From: Haloferax larsenii JCM 13917
Lineage (GTDB): Archaea; Halobacteriota; Halobacteria; Halobacteriales; Haloferacaceae
Reading direction: 5' to 3'
DNA: 64,000 nucleotides
Assembly (NCBI RefSeq): GCF_000336955.1
Contig: NZ_AOLI01000024.1
Coordinates: 1-64,000 of the forward strand
The notes under the pieces were generated by a model. The model searched no databases. It saw nothing but the letters and a program-made list of their open reading frames with translations, and was not told the DNA's origin. Positions 7,564-15,469 of the stretch are shown here, piece after piece (position 1 is the first letter of the stretch; each line of letters starts with the position of its first letter). The position numbers were made by a program, and so were the translations under genes.

Positions 7564-8319
7564 ATGCGCGACATTCTGGAGGCTGTCGCGGCGGGCGACC
7601 TCTCGCCGGCCGAGGCCGAAGCACAACTCGCGGGATACGCGACCACCGACGCGGGTCGGTTCGACGCCGCCCGAGAGAGTCGTCGCGGACTTCCGGAAGC
7701 CATCCTCGCTGAGGGGAAAACGCCGGACGAGACGGCGACGCTCGCCGTCGCGGCGGTCGAAACGAGCGGTCGAGCGCTCGTCACCCGGGCGAGTCCCGCC
7801 CACGCGGAGGCCGTCGCCGACGCGCTTCCGAACTGCGACATCGACCGCAACGCCCGAGCGAAGACTATCGTCGCCTGCGAGTCCGACTACGAAGCCCCCG
7901 ACATCGACGCGACCGTCGGCGTTGTCACCGGCGGCACTTCCGACGCGGAGGCCGCGGGCGAGGCCGCGGTCGTCCTCGAACAGATGGGCGTCTCCGTCGA
8001 ACTACTCGAAGACGTGGGTGTGGCCCACCTCGGCCGCGTGCTCGACCATCTCGACTTGCTCCGCGAGGTCGACGTGCTCATCGTCGCCGCCGGTCGAGAG
8101 GGTGCGCTTCCGACTGTCGTCGCCGGATTGGTCGATACGCCCGTCATCGGGCTGCCAATCTCGACCGGCTACGGCCACGGCGGCAATGGCGAGGCGGCGC
8201 TGCTCGGGATGATTCAGTCCTGTACCGTCCTCTCGGTCGTGAACACGGACGCCGGATACATCGCCGGTTCGCAGGCCGGGTTGATTGCGCGAGCGGTCGC
8301 GGCCGCCAGAGACGAGTAA
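7564..8319 (+). CDS. larB: LarB, pyridinium-3,5-biscarboxylic acid mononucleotide synthase
   Basis: 251 residues. LarB carboxylates and hydrolyses nicotinic acid adenine dinucleotide to the biscarboxylic mononucleotide that LarE then thiolates. The C-terminal half is the PurE-like AIR-carboxylase fold, visible as VGVVTGGTSDAEAAGEAA (around residues 118-135), an alternating Gly-rich core, and GLPISTGYGHGGNGEAALLG (about 198-217), where family members bind NAD-type substrate. The N-terminal LEAVAAGDLSPAEAEAQL helix is also typical. The gene is followed directly by the GIY-YIG gene (6-base gap). With larE in the same window it implies nickel-pincer cofactor synthesis. Confidence 0.92.
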   Translation: MRDILEAVAAGDLSPAEAEAQLAGYATTDAGRFDAARESRRGLPEAILAEGKTPDETATLAVAAVETSGRALVTRASPAHAEAVADALPNCDIDRNARAKTIVACESDYEAPDIDATVGVVTGGTSDAEAAGEAAVVLEQMGVSVELLEDVGVAHLGRVLDHLDLLREVDVLIVAAGREGALPTVVAGLVDTPVIGLPISTGYGHGGNGEAALLGMIQSCTVLSVVNTDAGYIAGSQAGLIARAVAAARDE

Positions 8320-8325
8320 CCACCT

Positions 8326-8568
8326 GTGCACTTCGTCTACGTCCTCCGGTGCAGCGACGACTCGCTGTACACCGGTTACACGACCGATGTCGAGCGCCGC
8401 GTCGCGGAACACGACGCTGGCGAGGGAGCGAAGTACACGCGCGGGCGCACGCCAGTCGAACTCGTGCACGTCGAGTCGTACGAGTCGAAGTCGGCAGCGA
8501 TGTCCCGCGAGTACGAGATTAAACAGCTCTCCAGGCGGCAGAAACTCGACCTCGTCGACCAGTCCTAA
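8326..8568 (+). CDS. GIY-YIG domain protein, UPF0213-like
   Basis: 80 residues starting at GTG 8326, six bases after the larB stop, so probably co-transcribed. It is a bare GIY-YIG domain: [20 protein letters not shown] at the N-terminus (the two Tyr-containing motifs), the conserved Arg in ERRVAEH, and [23 protein letters not shown] with the metal-binding Glu. It matches the short YhbQ/UPF0213 class, implicated in DNA or RNA cleavage, but no target is known. Confidence 0.9.
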   Translation: MHFVYVLRCSDDSLYTGYTTDVERRVAEHDAGEGAKYTRGRTPVELVHVESYESKSAAMSREYEIKQLSRRQKLDLVDQS

Positions 8569-8636
8569 CAACTCTTTTGGCAGGTCCCTCCGGCGTCGTA
8601 ACGTAGTTTTTTGCCTCGCGGCGGCGACGTGCGAAC

Positions 8637-10010
8637 ATGGACGAAATCTCCTTTGGGACCGATGGGTGGCGAGCCACGTTGGACACGTTTACCGACGACC
8701 GCGTCCGCATCGTCGGGCAGGCGGTCGCCGACTATCTGGCTGACGAGGGCCACACAGACCCGGTTCTCGTCGGCTACGACGCCCGCGAGACGTCGCCCGG
8801 ATTCGCCGAGTCGCTCGCGGAAGTGCTCGCCGGAAACGGCTTCGACGTCCTGCTCCCCGAGCGGGACTGCCCGACTCCGCTCGTCGCCTACGCCATCGTC
8901 GAACGCGGCCTCTCGGGGGCGCTCATGGTCACGGCGTCGCACAACCCGCCGGAGTACAACGGCGTGAAATTCATCCCCGCCGACGGCGCGCCGGCCCTGC
9001 CGGAGATAACCGACGCCGTCGCCGACCGCCTCGCCGAACCGGACCTGCTGCCCGAACCGGAGCGCGGAACCATCGAGCGCGTCGATATCGTCTCCCCGCA
9101 CGCCGACCACGCCATCGACCTCGTCGGCAGCGACCTCTCGGACCTGACGGTCGTCTACGACGCCATGCACGGCAGCGGCCGCGGCGTGACCGACGCCCTC
9201 ATCGAATCGGCCGGTGCAGAGGTCATTCGCCTCCGCTGTGAGCGCGACGCCACTTTCGGCGGTATCTCCCCGGAACCCTCGGCGGAGTACCTCGACGGAC
9301 TCGCCGAAGCCATGGACGAACACGACGCCGACCTCGGCGTGGCCAACGACGGCGACGCCGACCGCATCGCCATCGCCACGCCGGACCGCGGCGTCCTCGA
9401 CGAGAACCTGTTTTTCGCCGCCGTCTACGACTACCTCCTCGAATCGGACTCCGGTCCGGCCATCCGAACCGTCTCGACGACGTTTCTCATCGACCGTATC
9501 GCCGAAGCTCACGGTGAGGAGGTCTTCGAGACCGCGGTCGGGTTCAAGTGGGTCGCCGACGCGATGGGCGAACACGACGCCCTCATCGGCGGCGAGGAGT
9601 CCGGCGGCTTCTCCATCCGCGGACACGTCCGCGAGAAAGACGGCGTCCTGATGGGCCTGCTCGCCGCGAGCGCCGCCGCAGAAGAGGACTTCGACGCCCG
9701 ACTCGCCCGCATCGCAGATGAGTACGGCGACATCGTCGCCGACAAGATTAGCATCGACTGTCCGGACTCGGAGAAAGCCCGCGTCATCGACGACCTCGAA
9801 GACGAACTCCCGGAGACGGTCGCCGGCCGCGACATCGCCAAGGTTGTCACGCTCGACGGCTTCAAACTCCTCTTAGAAGACGGGTCGTGGCTGCTGGTTC
9901 GCCCCTCTGGCACGGAACCGAAGATGCGCGTCTACGCGGAAGCGGACAGCGACGAGGCGGTCAGCGAACTCCTCGATGCGGGCCGCGAACTGGTCGCACC
10001 GCTCGTCTAA
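8637..10010 (+). CDS. Phosphohexomutase (phosphoglucomutase/phosphomannomutase family)
   Basis: 457 residues with all four domain signatures. The catalytic phosphoserine loop is TASHNP (S101), the Mg loop DGDADR lies around residues 238-243, the sugar-binding loop GGEESGG around 318-324, and the phosphate-binding loop RPSGTEPKMR near 421-430. The family isomerises hexose 1- and 6-phosphates. Archaeal members include phosphoglucomutase, phosphomannomutase and phosphoglucosamine mutase; the GEESGG loop fits glucose or dual glucose/mannose specificity, but that is an inference. The gene stands alone between the GIY-YIG gene and a convergent regulator. Confidence 0.92.
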   Translation: MDEISFGTDGWRATLDTFTDDRVRIVGQAVADYLADEGHTDPVLVGYDARETSPGFAESLAEVLAGNGFDVLLPERDCPTPLVAYAIVERGLSGALMVTASHNPPEYNGVKFIPADGAPALPEITDAVADRLAEPDLLPEPERGTIERVDIVSPHADHAIDLVGSDLSDLTVVYDAMHGSGRGVTDALIESAGAEVIRLRCERDATFGGISPEPSAEYLDGLAEAMDEHDADLGVANDGDADRIAIATPDRGVLDENLFFAAVYDYLLESDSGPAIRTVSTTFLIDRIAEAHGEEVFETAVGFKWVADAMGEHDALIGGEESGGFSIRGHVREKDGVLMGLLAASAAAEEDFDARLARIADEYGDIVADKISIDCPDSEKARVIDDLEDELPETVAGRDIAKVVTLDGFKLLLEDGSWLLVRPSGTEPKMRVYAEADSDEAVSELLDAGRELVAPLV

Positions 10011-10040
10011 CTCTCCATTCGGCCCCGCCGACGGCTTCGA

Positions 10041-10409
10041 TTACTCCTCGCCGGTCTCTTCCGGTCTGACGACGCCGCGATACGACGGCGTGAACAGTGG
10101 AAGCGTCTCTGCGTGGTCGGTCAACACCACTTGGTCGTCGGACCACTCCACGAGGTCCGCCGCTTCGAGTTTCGGCAAGTGGACGTGGACGAACCCGACC
10201 TCCGCTTGCTCGACGATTTGCACGTCGATTTTGTCCGGGGGTCGGTCGGTCGTCCGGCACGCGAGTGCGAGCGCGAGTTCCCGCGTCGAGACCGGGTCCG
10301 GCCGCTCGTAGAGATACTGGAGCACGTACCGGCGCGATGAGTCGGAGAGAGCGTCGAATACGAGGTCCCAGTCGGTGAGGAGCCTCTCCGGTCGGTCTCG
10401 TTTTGCCAT
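10041..10409 (-). CDS. Small winged-helix regulator, haloarchaeal (DUF7344-like)
   Basis: 122 residues from ATG 10407-10409. The pattern LTDWDLVFDALSDSSRRYVL (residues 10-29) followed by LYERPDPVSTRELALALA and a later helix-turn VHLPKLEAADLVEW is the winged-helix layout of many haloarchaeal ArsR-like regulators: the SSRRYVL helix, then two helices, then the wing at residues 90-100. No metal-binding cysteine pair or ligand domain is attached. Target unknown. A further in-frame ATG at 10470-10472 exists, but a TTTATG box lies between the two, favouring the shorter form. Confidence 0.8.
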   Translation of the reverse strand: MAKRDRPERLLTDWDLVFDALSDSSRRYVLQYLYERPDPVSTRELALALACRTTDRPPDKIDVQIVEQAEVGFVHVHLPKLEAADLVEWSDDQVVLTDHAETLPLFTPSYRGVVRPEETGEE

Positions 10410-10531
10410 TGGCTGCCTACGACAGTTACTCGACCCGAGCGTATGTCTGTGTCGGTTGATAACATAAACCATACATTATCGGGATTTGCCCGCCCTCGTT
10501 CCATTCCACGCGTCGTCACTCCCCCGCGCCG

Positions 10532-10912
10532 TCACTCACTGGATTCGTCGCGGACGCCACGAAGTTGGTCGCCCCCCTCGTCGATGTCGAACCCGAGTGA
10601 TTCGTAGAACGGCCGAACCCGCTCGTCGAAGTCGGCGACGAGACGGCCGCGCCGGGCCAGCGCGTCGCGGACGAGCGTGGTTCCGATACCGCGTCCACGT
10701 CGACTGGGTGAGACGGCGACGGAATCGACGTAGTCTCCGTCGAGAACGAGTGCGCCGACGACCCGACCCGAGTCGTCGGCGACGAGGCAGTCGCCCGCGG
10801 CGAGCGTTTCCCGGATTTCTTCGGCAGTCGCTTCGAGCAGGCCAGCGTCGAGGATGCGCATGACTGCGACTAACTCGTCGGGTGTGCCTTCGCGGACGAC
10901 GATGTCACTCAT
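10532..10912 (-). CDS. GNAT family N-acetyltransferase
   Basis: 126 residues from ATG 10910-10912 (a GTG directly before it is an alternative). The acetyl-CoA-binding motif A is clear: VDSVAVSPSRRGRGIGTTLV (about residues 62-81, R/Q-x-x-G-x-G/A form). Motif B follows with ERVRPFYESLGFDIDEGG. Substrate unknown. The small size and standalone position suggest a metabolite acetyltransferase rather than a toxin partner; no antitoxin gene is adjacent. Confidence 0.85.
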   Translation of the reverse strand: MSDIVVREGTPDELVAVMRILDAGLLEATAEEIRETLAAGDCLVADDSGRVVGALVLDGDYVDSVAVSPSRRGRGIGTTLVRDALARRGRLVADFDERVRPFYESLGFDIDEGGDQLRGVRDESSE

Positions 10913-10960
10913 CACTCGGTCTGGGGTGCGAGGAAAGAAAGGTTCGGTGGGAGCAGTGTA

Positions 10961-11011
10961 GTGGGAGGTCGGAGCAGTGTGGTGGGAGGTCGGAGCAGTG
11001 TGGTGGGAGGG
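10961..11011. repeat. Short tandem repeat, 21-base unit, about 2.4 copies
   Basis: Two perfect copies of a 21-base unit (10961-10981 and 10982-11002), beginning GTGGGAGG and containing GGAGCAGTGTG, followed by a partial third copy; a diverged half unit precedes at about 10947. The repeat fills the gap between the 3' end of the peroxiredoxin gene and the 5' end of the GNAT gene, so it lies upstream of the latter. No function is evident; slippage-generated repeats are the simplest explanation. Confidence 0.85.
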
Positions 11012-11032
11012 TTGGATTGGAACCGTGGGCGC

Positions 11033-11524
11033 TTACGACGCGAGACGGTCGATGCGCTGCAACAGGTCGTCGATTTCGGGGCGGTCCGAGGGACTCGACC
11101 CGCGGTGGGTGTAGGTCACGTCGGGGTCGTCGCCGCGCAGGTCGACGAGCACTGCCTCGGGCATCCGCCCGACCATATCGTGAAGCTTCCCGAGCGCGCC
11201 GAACCGCGTCGGTTGGTCGAACTCGTCGCCGACGTCGGCACCGGGGTCGGCCAGAAGCGGGAACGGTAGGTCGTAGCTTCGCTGCCACTTTTCGGCGCGT
11301 TCCGGTGGGTCGGGAAGCACCGAGACGACTTCGGCGTCGCGCGATTCGAACTCGTCGTACCGGCGTTTCATCGACTGGACCTGTCTGCGACAGACCTTGC
11401 AGTAGTAGTCGCGCTGGAGCAACAACAGGAGGAAGTCGGCGTCGACGGTGGCCGGGGAGAGCACGTCCGGTCCGGCGGCGACGTTCGGCAGTTCGAAGTC
11501 GAGGGTGTGGGTGCTAGCTGACAC
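11033..11524 (-). CDS. Peroxiredoxin/redoxin-like protein with CxxC
   Basis: 163 residues starting at a GTG. The thioredoxin-fold AhpC/TSA-like pattern is visible: LDFELPNV at the N-terminus, a hydrophobic strand LLLLLQRDYYCKVCRRQVQS with a C-x-x-C (C43, C46), then VVSVLPDPPERAEKWQ and PFPLLADPGADVGDEF, which is the typical redoxin resolving region. Peroxiredoxins normally have T-x-x-C around the peroxidatic Cys; here the CxxC resembles SelU/PrxL2-type redoxins. Likely a thiol-dependent reductase or peroxidase; the partner is unknown. Confidence 0.82.
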   Translation of the reverse strand: MSASTHTLDFELPNVAAGPDVLSPATVDADFLLLLLQRDYYCKVCRRQVQSMKRRYDEFESRDAEVVSVLPDPPERAEKWQRSYDLPFPLLADPGADVGDEFDQPTRFGALGKLHDMVGRMPEAVLVDLRGDDPDVTYTHRGSSPSDRPEIDDLLQRIDRLAS

Positions 11525-11620
11525 AGTCAGGGATTCGTGAACGTTCGCAATAATCGTCGCCCGGGAGTGCGCCCGGCCTGCCAGACTCCGAAACCCGTCT
11601 GTGGCCGGTATCCAGTTCCG

Positions 11621-11821
11621 CTACCCGCCCTTGATGAGCCGAAGCACTTTGACCCGGTCTACCCCGACCGGTTGGTCCTCGGGGACGGGGCGGCCATCGA
11701 CGAGGACCGACACCTCGTGGGGGCTGAGGTCGACCGCCTTCACGAGGTCCGCGTAGGTTCCGTCGTCTCCGACGGCGACCTCGTGGGTCTCCTCGCCGAC
11801 GACTTCCACGGTCACGTTCAT
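11621..11821 (-). CDS. samp2: SAMP2, small archaeal ubiquitin-like modifier protein
   Basis: 66 residues ending in the diglycine tail IKGG. The beta-grasp pattern MNVTVEVVGEETHEVAVGDD, VKAVDLSPHEVSVLVDGRPV, DRVKVLRLIKGG closely matches the SAMP2 I remember from H. volcanii. SAMP2 is adenylated by the E1-like UbaA, becomes isopeptide-linked to lysines of target proteins, and as a thiocarboxylate also supplies sulfur for tRNA wobble-uridine thiolation. UbaA is not in the window. The gene is divergent from the RFC small-subunit gene across a 121-base promoter region. Confidence 0.93.
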   Translation of the reverse strand: MNVTVEVVGEETHEVAVGDDGTYADLVKAVDLSPHEVSVLVDGRPVPEDQPVGVDRVKVLRLIKGG

Positions 11822-11942
11822 GCTCGCTCGTGGGGTGGCGGCGGATTTCAGTCCGTCGCCTCGCGCCTCCTTCGACTGGTGACGGAACGCCCCGCGGCAC
11901 TGTCTCGGACGGTTTATGTTCGGGGCGACCCGTGGGATGGGT

Positions 11943-12926
11943 ATGAGCGAGGCCGCGGAGTCGGGCGACGCCCCGGCGGGTCGTGAAATCTGGATCGAGA
12001 AGTACCGACCGCAGACCCTCGACGACGTCTACGGACAAGAGGAAATCGTCGAGCGCCTGCGCAGTTACATCGAACGCGACGACCTGCCGCACCTGCTGTT
12101 TGCCGGCCCGGCGGGCGTCGGAAAGACCACGTCCGCGACGGCTATCGCCCGCGCCATCTACGGCGACGACTGGCGGGGCAACTTCCTCGAACTCAACGCC
12201 TCCGACCAGCGCGGTATCGACGTGGTTCGCGACCGAATCAAGAACTTCGCCCGGTCGTCCTTCGGCGGCCACGACTACCGCATCATCTTCCTCGACGAGG
12301 CCGACTCGCTGACGAACGACGCGCAGTCGGCGCTCCGCCGGACGATGGAGCAGTTCTCCGACAACACGCGCTTTATCCTCTCGTGTAACTACTCCTCGAA
12401 GATTATCGACCCCATCCAGTCGCGGTGTGCGGTCTTCCGATTCTCGCCGCTCGGCGACGACGCCATCGCCGACCAGACCCGCGACATCGCCGCGGCCGAG
12501 GGCATCGAACTCACCGAAGACGGCCTCGACGCGCTGGTTTACGCCGCCGGTGGTGACATGCGCCGCGCCATCAACTCCTTGCAGGCCGCCGCGACGACGG
12601 GCGAAGTCGTCGACGAAGAGGCAGTCTACATGATTACGTCGACCGCGCGCCCGGAGGACATCGAGCAGATGGTCCGAGACGCCATCGACGGCGAGTTCAC
12701 GGCCGCGCGAAAGCAGTTGGAGACACTCATCGTCGACACCGGGATGGCCGGCGGCGACATCATCGACCAACTCCACCGCTCGGTCTGGGACTTCGACCTC
12801 GACGAACGCGCCGCCGTCCGCCTCATGGAGCGCATCGGCGAGGCCGACTACCGCATCTCGGAAGGCGCGAACGAACAGGTGCAACTCGAAGCGCTGCTCG
12901 CGTCGCTGGCGCTCTCGGAGAACTAA
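11943..12926 (+). CDS. rfcA: Replication factor C small subunit
   Basis: 327 residues. Clamp-loader AAA+ subunit that, with the large subunit, loads PCNA on primed DNA. Seen are the RFC box [20 protein letters not shown], Walker [10 protein letters not shown] (about residues 57-65), Walker [11 protein letters not shown], the arginine-finger motif [10 protein letters not shown] and the C-terminal collar helices. No intein interrupts it. A TTTATG box at about 11911-11916 lies 27 bases before the ATG at 11943, supporting that start. Symbol as in H. volcanii; rfcS is a synonym elsewhere. Confidence 0.95.
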   Translation: MSEAAESGDAPAGREIWIEKYRPQTLDDVYGQEEIVERLRSYIERDDLPHLLFAGPAGVGKTTSATAIARAIYGDDWRGNFLELNASDQRGIDVVRDRIKNFARSSFGGHDYRIIFLDEADSLTNDAQSALRRTMEQFSDNTRFILSCNYSSKIIDPIQSRCAVFRFSPLGDDAIADQTRDIAAAEGIELTEDGLDALVYAAGGDMRRAINSLQAAATTGEVVDEEAVYMITSTARPEDIEQMVRDAIDGEFTAARKQLETLIVDTGMAGGDIIDQLHRSVWDFDLDERAAVRLMERIGEADYRISEGANEQVQLEALLASLALSEN

Positions 12927-12959
12927 TCGCAGTTCGGCTTCGGTTTCAGGCTCGGTTTC

Positions 12960-15263
12960 TCACGCCCGAAACTCGAAGCGGGCACCGCCCGACCGTCCCG
13001 AGGTGACGATGACCGACCAGCCGTGGGCTTCGGCGATAGACGAGACGATGGTGAGTCCGTAGCCGATACCGTCGCCGCCGGTCGTCTCGCCGGGCTCGAA
13101 CACCTCGTCGCGGCGCTCCGGTTCGATTCCGGGGCCGTCGTCTTCGACGAAAAAGCCGCCGTCGAGGCCGCCCACAGTCACCGAGACGTCTCTTCGACCG
13201 TGTTCGACGGCGTTTCGGAACAAGTTGCCGAGTAACTCGACCAGTCGGTCTTTGTCTGCCTCGACTTTGACGCCCTCGGAGACGGTCAACTGGGCGTCGG
13301 CGGTCTCGGTTCTCGACCACGCCGCGCGCGCTGCACTCGCCACCTCGACCGGTGCTGTCTCGTCGACGAGTTGGCCGCGACGCGCGAGCGACAGCAGGTC
13401 GTCGATGAGTTCCTCCATCTGGTCGAGTGCGTCCAGTGCAGTGTCGAATCGGTCTTCGTCGCCCGTCTCCTTGGCGAGTTCGAGATTTCCGCGGGCGATA
13501 GAAAGCGGGTTTCGGAGGTCGTGGCTGACGATGTTCGCGAACTCTTCGAGTCGCTCGTTCTGTCGTTCGAGCTCGCTTTCGCGCTTCTTTCGCTCGGTGA
13601 TGTCGGTGTAGATGGCGTAGCCGGAGCCGCGCTCTTCGCCGGGAGACAGCGGGACGACGTTCAGGATGAACTCGCGGATGCCGTCTTCGGTGCGGCGGCG
13701 AACCTCGCCGCGATAGCTTTCGCCCGCCGCGACGAGGAGTTCGGGGATGCAGGCGTCGTAGTCGTCGTCTTCGCAGTCGCTTCGCTCGTCTTCGGACGGT
13801 ATCACCCGGCCGAGGAGGTCGGTGCCGACGACGTCGGCGGCATCGTAGCCGAACGTCTCCTGAAACGCCTGATTCACACATCGAACCGAGACGGTCTCGT
13901 TTTCGACGTCGTATGCGACTGCGGCGTCCGAGACGTGGTCGAAGAGTGCGCTCGACCGGTCGCGCTCCTCGCGGAGGTGTGTCTCTGCGTCGATGTGCTC
14001 GGCGGCGACGGTGACGTGAGCCATGAGCAGTTCGGCCAACTCGACGTCGGCGTCGTCGAACGCAGCTGCCTCGAAGGATGCTGCCTGAAACACGCCGAAG
14101 TCGCCGATTGGAACGCTCAGCACTGCTCGGTACATCCGTTTTGCGGGGCGAGCTTCGGGGTGGTCTCGAACGTCGTCTGCGACGTGTGTCTCGCCGGTGG
14201 TGTACGCGAGTGCCGCCAGCCCGCCATCCTCCAGCGAGACGCATTCTGCACCGTCTGCCGGTGTGCCAGACGAGATTGCTGCCGGGATGATGGAGTCGTC
14301 TTCGACGCGACCGACGTAGCTGATGTCGAATTCGAGGATGTCGTCGCTGATTTCGACGGTCCGTTCGAACAGGTCTTCAAGCGTCGTCGCCGTCGCCAAC
14401 TCGGTCGCACCGTGGTGGAGGCGCTCGATTTGCTCGCGACGCTCGGCCATCTCGGCTTCGGAGATGATGCGTGCGCGGGTTTCGGAGACGTATCTGGCGA
14501 GCAGTTCGGCCAGTCGCCGGTCTGTCTCGTCGTACGCCCCGACCTCGTTCGAGATGGCCTGAAAGACGCCGACCTCGCCCATCGGGACGCTCACGACCGA
14601 GCGATACGCGGGGTCGGCCGGTGCTGCCTCGGGGTGTGTTCGAACGTCGTCGATAAGGAACGACTTGCGAGTCTGATACGTCTGCCCGAGGATGCCTTCG
14701 TCGGCCGGAATCGGTCCTGGCTCTTCCAGGTTGCAGCGGTCACTCGCGCGGACGTACATGCCGTCGCCCTCGTGGACCAGAAACGAGCTATTGTCGAATT
14801 CGAGGATGTGTCCGGCGAGGCCGAGTGCTCGCTGGTACAACTCCTCGACCGAGTCGGCGGCAATGAGTGTCGTCGTTCCCTCGTAGAGCTGTCTGATGCG
14901 GTCCCACTCCCCGTTCAGTTGTGGGGTGTTCGATTCGGGGGTGTCAGACTGAGACTGTTCGGTGGCGTCCGTCCGGGACTGCTGGCCCTGCGAGAGAACC
15001 CATCGAATCTGGGTCTGTAAGCTCTCACCGTCTCCAGAGCGGACGTACGCCGCAAAGCGCCCGGGATTCGAGATGTCTTCCGGTGGGACGTCTGTGTACA
15101 GAATCGTCGGGACGTCCCGCGCGACCGGCTCGTCGGGGTCCGAGACGATAACGCACACCGGCTCAGACGATTCAGACGTGTCACTCGACGAGGCGACTGT
15201 GACCCCACCATCGAGTTCGAGGTCGCAGTCGACGTCTTCTTCCACGAGAATCGTCGGTTCCAT
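12960..15263 (-). CDS. Multidomain sensor histidine kinase (GAF-GAF-PAS-HisKA-HATPase), soluble
   Basis: 767 residues and no membrane segment. The N-terminal 100 residues (MEPTILVEEDVDCDLE, VCVIVSDPD, PTILYTDVPPEDI) resemble a degenerate receiver-like module. Two GAF domains follow at about residues 120-280 and 285-430, each containing the GVFQA signature, then a PAS domain (LFDHVSDAAVAYDVEN) to about 560 with TDITERKK. The HisKA box is FANIVSHDLRNPL (about 575-587), and the HATPase has NLFRNAVEHG, EDDGPGIEP and DGIGYGLTIV. All catalytic boxes are intact. The signal is presumably a small cytoplasmic ligand, redox state or light. No response regulator is adjacent, as is common in haloarchaea. 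ATG 15263 is chosen because a TATATA box lies just upstream. Confidence 0.9.
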   Translation of the reverse strand: MEPTILVEEDVDCDLELDGGVTVASSSDTSESSEPVCVIVSDPDEPVARDVPTILYTDVPPEDISNPGRFAAYVRSGDGESLQTQIRWVLSQGQQSRTDATEQSQSDTPESNTPQLNGEWDRIRQLYEGTTTLIAADSVEELYQRALGLAGHILEFDNSSFLVHEGDGMYVRASDRCNLEEPGPIPADEGILGQTYQTRKSFLIDDVRTHPEAAPADPAYRSVVSVPMGEVGVFQAISNEVGAYDETDRRLAELLARYVSETRARIISEAEMAERREQIERLHHGATELATATTLEDLFERTVEISDDILEFDISYVGRVEDDSIIPAAISSGTPADGAECVSLEDGGLAALAYTTGETHVADDVRDHPEARPAKRMYRAVLSVPIGDFGVFQAASFEAAAFDDADVELAELLMAHVTVAAEHIDAETHLREERDRSSALFDHVSDAAVAYDVENETVSVRCVNQAFQETFGYDAADVVGTDLLGRVIPSEDERSDCEDDDYDACIPELLVAAGESYRGEVRRRTEDGIREFILNVVPLSPGEERGSGYAIYTDITERKKRESELERQNERLEEFANIVSHDLRNPLSIARGNLELAKETGDEDRFDTALDALDQMEELIDDLLSLARRGQLVDETAPVEVASAARAAWSRTETADAQLTVSEGVKVEADKDRLVELLGNLFRNAVEHGRRDVSVTVGGLDGGFFVEDDGPGIEPERRDEVFEPGETTGGDGIGYGLTIVSSIAEAHGWSVIVTSGRSGGARFEFRA

Positions 15264-15300
15264 CGCGGGCACGGTATTCCATCGATATGACGGATAGGAA

Positions 15301-15308
15301 ATATATAG
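15301..15308 (-). promoter_or_regulatory. TATA box of the histidine kinase gene
   Basis: An AT-only octamer (TATATATT on the minus strand) about 38 bases before the chosen ATG at 15263. Transcription from it would leave a leader of about a dozen bases, or none if the in-frame codon nearer the box is used. Confidence 0.45.
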
Positions 15309-15439
15309 TCGTTGCGGCATGTTTCACCACACCGCGTACACTGCTTTCCACACGCACGTTCTGGCCCGATGACGATTCGTTCCGCACGTATGGGTGAATT
15401 TGGCCGGAATCGGGCGTCTGCGTCTATTTCCCGGAACTG

Positions 15440-15445
15440 TTTTAC
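15440..15445 (+). promoter_or_regulatory. TATA-like box of alaS
   Basis: TTTTAC lies 25-30 bases before the ATG at 15470, in line with a leaderless message, and supports that ATG over the in-frame TTG two codons earlier. Confidence 0.45.
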
Positions 15446-15469
15446 CCAACGGTAGACCAGACTTTGGCA

